Assembly (NCBI GenBank): GCA_001297265.1
Contig: LIHB01000033.1
Coordinates: 1 to 64,000, forward strand
From: Mycosphaerella arachidis
Lineage: Eukaryota; Ascomycota; Dothideomycetes; Mycosphaerellales; Mycosphaerellaceae
Direction: 5' to 3'
DNA: 64,000 bases
Positions 57,298 to 64,000 of this stretch are shown here, piece by piece. Made by a program: the position numbers and the translations under genes. A model generated the notes under the pieces. It worked only from the letters and a program-made list of their open reading frames with translations. It searched no databases and was not told the origin of the DNA. Positions within the stretch are counted from its first letter, which is position 1; the number at the start of each line of letters is the position of its first letter.

Positions 57298-59448
57298 ATG
57301 GCGTCCCGAAACTACGCGCAAGTCGCGCCCACCGCGGCGACGATCGCGTTGAATGCTTACATCTTTGGCTATGGTGGACACTCACTGGTGACACCTCACG
57401 CAGCGTTGAAACAACTATGGTGGACCAACGAGCGAATCGATGCCAAGGTGACACGGCCATTCGTCGTATCGAAGCTACGTGGCGAAGAAAGGGAGTTTCT
57501 TGACAAGCCTTTGGCCTTTGGAGAGGGCCTGACAGATGATACCTACATGGAATGGATCTTGGAACGAGCGAAACGATTGTTCCTGATTCTCACCGAGATC
57601 GGAGTTCCCGACCAGATCTTTGGATGTATAGACGACTCATGGGATGATGACGACCTGCCCATACCGCTGGAAAACGTCCAGAATCTGGAGCTTTCCTACG
57701 AGAATGATGAAACATTGAACAAGAAGTTTTATGATATGCAATTTGTATACTTACTCCGAGAACTGAAGCAGAATTCGCACGTAGACTATGGACCGAAGGA
57801 GCACATACCGATGGAACATGTGAATGTGTTGCCGCCCGCGGTCTGCTTACAACCATACGATCGCGTCCACTTTCCTGGAAGGCCAGAGGATGTGTTCATG
57901 CGCCGGAAGTTCTCCTTGACAGATAGGGAGACTGGTGCATATCACGGCGAGACCTTCATGCGCGATATCAAAAAGGCGAAAGCGTTGTCGCATGAGCACG
58001 TTGCCACCACTTGGGCATCGTACACTTCAGAAGATGCTGGTTTCGTGCTATCGGACTTTGTTGCCGAACACACCTTGGGGACATTCATCGAGCACAGGAC
58101 TTCCATGCAGTTCCTGCGCGTCAGTGCCTCGGAAAGGCCAATCCTTCTCATGGAGTGGATGCATTGCCTGGCGGATGCGCTTGCGTCGCTACATCACCGT
58201 GGTGTTGCGCATGGGCAGATTCGTCCATCGAATATCTGGATCAACAAACAGAACAAAATCGCTTTCGCTGATGTTGGTACCCTGGTCACCTTCCAAAGGA
58301 ACAAGAAGGCGCCGAAGACTGAAGCGTACGATTATGCAGCACCCGAGCAGGCTATCACCAGAATACCAGTGACAGTAAAGTCAAGTCCACCTCCGGTCAG
58401 CAGCATCAGCGCCTTCAGCAAGCTGAGGAAGATGAGTATGCAGTCCGTCTCAGATACGAGCAGCTCTACAAGTGGATCTTCAGGAGGCAGCAGTATACGC
58501 AGCAACAGCTTTTGTGTGTCAAGTCCTGTCACTCCACCCTCAAGTGGAAGGTCCAACAGTCTCTCCATTATTCGCACCGCTCTGTCACCCACCAGCGGAC
58601 CGCGTTCCCCAAGAAGTATCCGCAACTTCAGCCGGCACCTCCCCATAACTTGCCCATCCCCAACAATACCCACAGGACCATTCTCACCCACCTGCATGAT
58701 CAGCGAGAACATTCTCATGCCACGACCCACGATCGTCGACCCCGAAACGCTCTGCGCGCTACCTTTCGCAACTCCCGAGATGTCCGATATCTTCTCCCTC
58801 GCCTGTGTATTCTTAGACGTCCTGACATTCATGCTCAAAGGCAAGATCACTGATTTCGTCAAATTCCGCAGCACGCGGAATCCCATTCCAGGCAAGAACA
58901 AGGTCCGAACAGATTCGAGCTTCCATTCAGGGCCGGACAAGATCGCAGAGTGGATCGGCATACTCGAAGAAGACAGCTACCGCCATGGCGAATCGATTTT
59001 TCGTGCCGTGCCAGAGACGCTCCGATTGGTACGAACGATGATGATGCAGAATGCTACACTGCGCCCCACCGCAATTGAGGTTCGAGACCGGATATACGCA
59101 ATCCTCCTCGACGAGTGCGGCGTGGGGAATCTATGCTGCGCAGGGAGAGAGTGGGCTGAAATTAAGAGCGATGGAACAGATGACGACAGTATGAAATCTC
59201 CTTTTCGCCGTGATCGCGATGAGCTCAGTATCGCGACTGGGATTCTTGGAGTGCCGCGGAGAAAGGGGAGTGATGCGGCGAGGGGTGCGGGTTCTTGTGG
59301 AGGTGCGGACGCGGGTGCGGATCGTATGAGTATTTTGTCGAGGGCGGAGTCGAATATCACGGCGAAGACAAGGAGGAGGAGGAGTTCTGCTAGTACTGCT
59401 ACGGCGAGGTTGAGTTCGTGGAGGAGCAGGTTTATGAGGTCGCCGTAG
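57298..59448 (+). CDS. Kinase-like protein (probable pseudokinase), fungal
   Basis: Predicted 716-aa intron-free protein. An N-terminal region of about 190 residues (MASRNYAQVAPTAATIALNA) has no motif I know. A kinase-like fold follows: LSHEHVATTWASYTSEDAGF (beta 4-5), then HHRGVAHGQIRPSNIWI. There the catalytic loop HRDLKPEN is replaced by HGQIRPSN (His305, Gln307 in place of the catalytic Asp). FADVG (Asp325) stands for DFG, and YDYAAPEQA is the APE-like block. I see no beta-3 VAIK lysine. An insert of about 130 residues, very rich in Ser and Pro (residues 365-490), separates the APE block from the F-helix region PEMSDIFSLACVFLDVLTFM. A basic, Ser-rich tail ends SSWRSRFMRSP. Loss of the catalytic Asp argues for a pseudokinase or scaffold. 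Partner unknown. Confidence 0.8.
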   Translation: MASRNYAQVAPTAATIALNAYIFGYGGHSLVTPHAALKQLWWTNERIDAKVTRPFVVSKLRGEEREFLDKPLAFGEGLTDDTYMEWILERAKRLFLILTEIGVPDQIFGCIDDSWDDDDLPIPLENVQNLELSYENDETLNKKFYDMQFVYLLRELKQNSHVDYGPKEHIPMEHVNVLPPAVCLQPYDRVHFPGRPEDVFMRRKFSLTDRETGAYHGETFMRDIKKAKALSHEHVATTWASYTSEDAGFVLSDFVAEHTLGTFIEHRTSMQFLRVSASERPILLMEWMHCLADALASLHHRGVAHGQIRPSNIWINKQNKIAFADVGTLVTFQRNKKAPKTEAYDYAAPEQAITRIPVTVKSSPPPVSSISAFSKLRKMSMQSVSDTSSSTSGSSGGSSIRSNSFCVSSPVTPPSSGRSNSLSIIRTALSPTSGPRSPRSIRNFSRHLPITCPSPTIPTGPFSPTCMISENILMPRPTIVDPETLCALPFATPEMSDIFSLACVFLDVLTFMLKGKITDFVKFRSTRNPIPGKNKVRTDSSFHSGPDKIAEWIGILEEDSYRHGESIFRAVPETLRLVRTMMMQNATLRPTAIEVRDRIYAILLDECGVGNLCCAGREWAEIKSDGTDDDSMKSPFRRDRDELSIATGILGVPRRKGSDAARGAGSCGGADAGADRMSILSRAESNITAKTRRRRSSASTATARLSSWRSRFMRSP

Positions 59449-59528
59449 CAGGCGGTGTTTGGGATGGGAAGAGATACCAGATGGGGCTGGAATGTCATGG
59501 GAAGAAAACTGTGGCTCGAACAAGGACG

Positions 59529-59530
<2 letters not shown>

Positions 59531-59562
<32 letters not shown>
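59531..59562. repeat. (GT)16 microsatellite
   Basis: Perfect dinucleotide run about 80 bp beyond the stop of the kinase-like gene, probably within its 3' UTR. Confidence 0.95.
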
Positions 59563-59564
<2 letters not shown>

Positions 59565-61259
59565 GTGTACTCTTATTAGCTAGATACCCTCAAGTTTATA
59601 TCTATCTTCAGGCAGAGAGCAGCAGTGCTTATGCTATCAAGGCATGCATGCATGAAGCGACGCATAGCCCAACCTCAATATCTATCTTTGCCAACGGTCT
59701 TCACCCACCGCGAGTGCTTCGGGCAATTGAACGTGGGGATCGAGACAATTCAGGTCCACGTCCTTAGGTCGTCCTCACCGGGCTACCTGGCGGCATTCGT
59801 GACGATTTCACTCATCTCAGTGAAACCGGCTCGAGATCTCGTGAGCTTCGGGAGCAGGCAGTTTTGTATTACTTCCTGAAGAGACATATCTGTCACTCCC
59901 GTTCGGTGTCGCGACACTGCCTTCACGATCGGTCCTGATGACCGGGCTCGTCGCGTCGGGGCGGAAGAGTGCGGTGTTCCGCCAGAAGCTGGAGGTATGA
60001 TGTTCTGAAAAGGACGAGCACGGCGTCGACGGCTGATGATGCTGTGGGGGAAAGAGATGACTGGTAGCTCTACAAATCCCCACGGGCCTGATGCCGAAAT
60101 GCTCTGCCGACAGGAAACATGATTGCTCGAGACGTGTGGGTTTTCAACGATTGATGACTTGTATCAGAGATCACAACAGGCTCCTCGAGGCTCTGTGAGG
60201 TGCCGTTATTACCAAAACATGAACCTCGAAATCATAGTACCTCCTACTGTACGGAAGGAAACAAGTGAAGGCAAGCTTGGCACGGATCTCACCCAGACTA
60301 GCCTAGCCTGGAGCAAGGTTCTGGCCGCAAGGGTCCGTGGAGCCGCAACGACCAGTGTTTGGTTTGACCGCGCGGGTAGCCGAGAAACTGTTTGGCAACA
60401 TCGCCTTTGACTTTCTTATCGAACATAGTCTATAGATGTCGTAGAGACGCTCCATCGCTGCCTGATGAGAGTATCGCACACATCAGACCGAGTTTCGACT
60501 ACTGCCTTCGTGAGCCCGATGCCTCTCCCATCGCCACTGCCAACGCGCCGGTTGAGGAAAGTCTCAGAAAGGCCACTACAGTATCACGCTATCTGCTCCC
60601 GCTGCAGAACGGGTACCGCTCGAGTGGTGCAGAAATGGTCGCGGGTAGAACAGGTTTCGGCGTTTGTGGTTGATTATTGGAACCTGTTGAAGGTGATGGA
60701 CTTGTTCTCCTTCACATCTCCAGCCTTTCACATGTACTGTGCACCTCACTGTCGCTCCTGTTTGCATTGCCGTCTAGGACATTCGCTTGATGTTTACAGA
60801 GTACAGGGTGCTGTATGACGCTCGATTGCCACTCGAGACACAGCATTACTCGAAGCGTACCTGCGTTTGTCAAAGGAGGGACAATTCCTTCCCGACCTGA
60901 GATCTGGTATCCTTGGCGGCATTTGCGATCAGGACCGTAAACACGCCGGCGGTGGTCAAACGTAGCCGATTGTGAGGCGCAGTAAGTAGTGCCGCTTGAC
61001 TCGAGCTGAACACTGTGACCGAGTACTTACAGCACACCAGATCTGTTTACATCAACTGATCTTGTTTGGAATTCGACCCGCTACTGCCTCAGTTGGAACC
61101 TTGGCGTGGCGTTCGCGTGGCAGCCCATACGGCAAGCACAAACACAGGAACTTCTTCCTCTTCGAAATTACTTCTGATACACAACTGTCCAGCCTCTCGC
61201 CTAGACCTACCGTCTTGCTCATCACCACATTCGGATCAACGCGCAAAAGCCACGGCACG
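59563..61259. other. Intergenic 1.7 kb; nothing recognised
   Basis: Short frames only (longest 60465-60818 plus), none with a motif. The 3' part is the probable promoter and leader of the GH72 gene. In-frame sequence upstream of 61260 (from 60996) lacks support as coding. Confidence 0.4.
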
Positions 61260-62673
61260 ATGTTGGCGCTATTCATCGCTCTGCTGTTCGCAACGACCGC
61301 CTTCGCTATTCCCACCATTGAGGCTAAAGGTTCCAAGTTCTTCACCTCCGACGGCGACCAGTGGTTCATCAAGGGCATCGCGTATCAACTCACCCCCGAC
61401 GACCCACTTGCTCAAGGAGATCAATGCAAGCTGGACGCCGCACTCATGAAGACCCTTGGCGCGAATGCCATCCGTGTTTATCACGTCGACCCAGCAGCGA
61501 ATCACGACGATTGCATGAGCGCCTTCGAGGACGCTGGTATCTATCTGTTCCTCGACCTGGACACTTTCAGCACGTACATCCTCCCGGACGACCTACACTG
61601 GAATGAAACCCAGCTCAACGTACGTCATTGTCGAATTACTCCGTGGATGTGTACTGACAATTCTCTCAGGAGTACGGCAAGGTCATGGATGTGTTCCACA
61701 ACTATGATAATGTTGCTGGATTCTTTGTCGGCAACGAGGTCCTCACAACTGGCGCTAACAGCATTGCTGCTCCTTACGTCAAGGCCGCTGCTAGGGACAT
61801 GAAGGCCTATCGCGACTCAAAGGGCTACCGCAAGATCCCAATTGGCTACTCTGCCGCAGATATCGCCTCTCTCCGACCAAACCTGCAGAACTACATGTCG
61901 TGTGGTGATAACAGCGCCGATGCGCTTGACTTCTTCAGCTTGAATGCGTACGAATGGTGTGGGGAGTCAACATACTCAACGGTGCTGTACACTCCACCTC
62001 CCCCCCCCCCCCACTTGACATGAACTAACGATCTCTGCAGAGCGGCTACTCTCAGCTGCAAAAGAATGCCAGCGAGTACAACATCCCGATCTTCTTCTCA
62101 GAGACGGGCTGCAACACTCCGAAGCCCAGAACATTCGCAGACCAGTCTGCCATTCTCGGCCCAGAAATGTCCGATACCTGGTCCGGTGCCATCGTCTACG
62201 AATGGATCCAGGAAGCCAACGACTACGGACTCATCTCGTATGGACCCAGTGTCGCCGCTACAGCCACCGGTTCTGACGTTGTTGGTGGATTCACGGTCCG
62301 CGGCACACCAACTCCCATCTCCCCCGATTTTGACAACCTCAGCAAGCAATGGGCGACGCTCTCACCAAGCGGCACCCGCGCGAGCGCCTACAGTCCTAGC
62401 TTGACTGCTCCGGCTTGCCCTGACTACACGAGTGGATTATGGAATGTCAACCGTGACGTGGCTTTGCCAACTCTTGGTCAGACTTTTGATGCTCAGGTCT
62501 CAAACAGTTTCACTGCGGGAGGCACCAACACTGGATCTGCAGGGTCTATGGCCATGGCCACTGCGGACCGCACTTCGGCTTCTTCCAGCAGTCGAGCTGT
62601 TGCCACGGGCATGCCGAAGGTTGGCGCGTGGTGGGTTCCGTTCCTGCTACCAGTGGTGATGCAGGCAGCCTAG
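61260..62673 (+). CDS. GH72 beta-1,3-glucanosyltransferase, GPI-anchored (Gel/Gas-type)
   Basis: Predicted 434-aa wall-remodelling enzyme in three exons: 61260-61619, 61670-61981 and 62041-62673. Introns are 50 nt and 59 nt, the second holding a 13-C run and branch CTAAC; the frame is exact. The ATG at 61260 starts a clean signal peptide (MLALFIALLFATTAFA). The GH72 domain shows GSKFFTSDGDQWFIKGIAYQ, ANAIRVYHVDP, acid/base Glu143 (FFVGNEVL), ALDFFSLNAYEWCG and nucleophile Glu245 (FFSETGC). After the domain comes a short Ser/Thr/Gly-rich spacer, no Cys-rich CBM43 (X8) module, and a hydrophobic end (VGAWWVPFLLPVVMQAA) that looks like a GPI signal. Family enzymes cut and re-ligate beta-1,3-glucan chains at the cell surface. 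Absence of CBM43 places it with the shorter Gel1-like class. Confidence 0.94.
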
Positions 62674-62806
62674 AAGGCCGAGTTGAACTTGAGATGGGAG
62701 AAATATAGATACGAAGCGTTCGTGGCATGATCGCACGAGGTATGAATTTGAACTGGCAAAGGAAGACTGGACTGAATCATGCTTGAAAACTTGCATGTGC
62801 ATAACG

Positions 62807-63060
62807 TGGCGCGAGTAGCATTTCCGTGTGATGGGATGATTCTTGGCCACACGGTGCGCATATCCATGATCCAATCCTGGGCCAACGATCGAGCGATGAT
62901 AATGATGATTTGGTTGATGACAAGGAGACGGGCCTGGCCGGTGATCCTTGGGGCATGGCGTGTGTAAAGCATAGCATGGCGTGTATAAAGCATAGCATGG
63001 CGTGAGTAGCATTTCCGCGTAATGGGATCAGTCTATGCCACCTAGTGCGCATACCCGTGG
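62807..63060. repeat. Imperfect ~62-bp direct repeat pair
   Basis: Two copies, 62807-62868 and 62998-63060, share TGGCGYGAGTAGCATTTCCG, then ATGGGAT, GCCAC and GTGCGCATA with scattered substitutions. They lie between the GH72 and NOP58 3' ends in noncoding DNA. Confidence 0.75.
62953..63012. repeat. 21-bp tandem repeat (2.8 units)
   Basis: Units GCATGGCGTGTGTAAAGCAT+A (62953-62973), a near copy with TATA for TGTA (62974-62994), and a partial third unit (from 62995) that runs into the second copy of the longer direct repeat. Confidence 0.85.
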
Positions 63061-63185
63061 TCGAACCGTGACAAGATGAGTGAACGATGAATGTGGTGGT
63101 GTTGATGAACAAGTATACATTTCGTTCGTACAGCGTCTGAAAAGGTGAACGCCGTGCATGCTGTGCGTACAGAGGACAAATGTAC

Positions 63186-63220
63186 AGGCCAGGCCAGGCC
63201 AGGCCATCCCAGGCCAGGCC
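63186..63220. repeat. (CCAGG)n pentamer tract
   Basis: Tandem CCAGG units interrupted once by ATC, about 110 bp beyond the NOP58 stop. Confidence 0.85.
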
Positions 63221-63330
63221 GACTATCGCTTCAAAACTCCCATCCCACAACACAAGTGCACGTCCTTGCAACGCCTCGAAACGCCGTACATGCAGCCCAG
63301 AAAGAGCGATCAAACACGAGAGCGAGGATC

Positions 63331-64000
63331 CTATGCCTTGCTCTTGTGCTTCTTCTTCTTCTCCTTCTTGGACTCCTCGTCATCATCTGCTTTCCTCTTC
63401 TTGCCGCTGTCTTTGGCCTCCTTTTCTGCTTTCTTCGCCTTCTTTGCTTCTTTCTCCGCCTTCTTTGCCGCCTTTTCGGTTTTCCGCGCGGCCTTCTCTG
63501 CCTTTCGCTTGCGCTTCTCTTCTTTGCTCTCCTTCTTTGATGCGCTGTCGTCGCCGTTGACGAGGCCGGTCACGTCCATGTCTTCGTCCTCGTCTTCGTC
63601 GTCCTCGCTGTCCGCGCCGCCGTTTGTTTGGGGTACTTCCTCTACGAGCTTGCGCTTCTTGCCCGAGGATGGAGCTTCATCCTTCACGTGGGCTGGTTTG
63701 GCATCCGCTGAGAGTCCATCGGCGTCGGCGTTGTACTTTCGTGCTTCCTTGATCTCCCACTTGCCAGGTTGTTGTTGACCGTTTGGTCCTATTGCGATAG
63801 AGTTGGCGGACTTCAGCGGCTTGCCCTCCAGACCGCGTAACCTCCTCTCGACCATTGCGCGACCTGCTGTGCCAACACTCGCCTTCTCTTCTTCAGTAGG
63901 CTCCTCCTTCTCACCCTCGCCAGCCTGACCCCAGTCGCTGAGAGCATCGACACGGAGGCCAAGAGTTGCCTTTGTCGCGAGCATACGGGCGATCTTGCCC
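63331..64000 (-). CDS. NOP58: NOP58, C-terminal part (box C/D snoRNP core protein), cut by the window edge
   Basis: The last 222 codons of the gene. The 5' part lies beyond 64000. The visible start GKIARMLATKATLGLRVDAL then SDWG is the end of the Nop domain of Nop58, followed by VERRLRGLEGKPLK, a linker, and an acidic stretch (EDDEDEDEDMD). The final Lys-rich tail of KKE/KKD repeats ends KKHKSKA. The Lys-rich tail distinguishes Nop58 from Nop56 less clearly than the domain end does, but LRVDALSDWG fits Nop58. The protein binds box C/D snoRNAs with Nop56, Snu13 and Nop1 in the nucleolus to guide rRNA 2'-O-methylation. No intron is seen in this part. Confidence 0.9.
   Translation of the reverse strand, partial: GKIARMLATKATLGLRVDALSDWGQAGEGEKEEPTEEEKASVGTAGRAMVERRLRGLEGKPLKSANSIAIGPNGQQQPGKWEIKEARKYNADADGLSADAKPAHVKDEAPSSGKKRKLVEEVPQTNGGADSEDDEDEDEDMDVTGLVNGDDSASKKESKEEKRKRKAEKAARKTEKAAKKAEKEAKKAKKAEKEAKDSGKKRKADDDEESKKEKKKKHKSKA

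Noticed and set aside
63145..63778. Plus-strand frames rich in Phe, Leu and Ser
   Set aside because: Antisense shadow of the Lys/Glu-rich NOP58 tail.
1..64000. CRISPR arrays, bacterial operons, phage genes
   Set aside because: No regularly spaced direct repeats; introns and gene families are fungal throughout.

Overview
The window looks like nuclear DNA of a filamentous ascomycete, most likely a Dothideomycete, though the class is an inference. The evidence is short GT-AG introns (about 47-190 nt, often with a CTAAC/CTGAC branch site), compact genes on both strands, and fungal families such as a GH72 glucanosyltransferase, SUR7/PalI, a Zn2Cys6 regulator, a LaeA-like methyltransferase and a HET-like relic. 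The first 1.27 kb is AT-rich, TpA-rich and nearly free of CpA/TpG, the signature of repeat-induced point mutation (RIP) in an old transposon.

Layout. 1-1267: RIP-like relic. 1.9-13.4 kb: Hmt1-type vacuolar ABC transporter (+), LaeA-like methyltransferase (+), vacuolar alkaline phosphatase (-), Ser/Arg-rich glycine-zipper protein (-). 14.7-20.9 kb: decayed material (a frameshifted AIG2/GGCT-like gene, unassigned relics, a possible WD-repeat relic), an intact single-pass membrane protein (-), and a putative secreted protein of tandem ~45-aa two-cysteine repeats (+). 21.1-22.7 kb: MTC1-like protein (-). 23.1-34.0 kb: a gene-poor accessory island with a truncated HET-like gene and a decayed Ty1/copia pol on the minus strand. 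34.1-38.6 kb: L-rhamnonate dehydratase (-) divergent from a Zn2Cys6 regulator (+). 41.4-47.9 kb: a Yen1/GEN1 resolvase (-) divergent from a large AT-hook protein (+). 48.6-50.6 kb: a SUR7/PalI membrane protein (+) convergent with a secreted GDSL esterase (-). 52.6-59.4 kb: a PDK1/Pkh kinase (+) and a kinase-like protein lacking the catalytic Asp (+). 61.3-62.7 kb: GH72 glucanosyltransferase (+). 63.3-64.0 kb: the 3' end of NOP58 (-), running off the window.

How they may work together. Most genes are core housekeeping functions: vacuolar transport and phosphate release, recombination, cell-wall remodelling, signalling and snoRNP assembly. The one clear pathway hint is the dehydratase/regulator pair (L-rhamnose catabolism). 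The most unusual items are the cysteine-repeat secreted protein, the pseudokinase, the GC-AG intron in the SUR7/PalI gene, and the accessory island whose copia relic decayed mainly by frameshift rather than by RIP.

All splice models were built by hand from reading-frame continuity and splice signals. Each accepted multi-exon gene closes exactly in frame. Family assignments come from recognised motifs, not from database searches.
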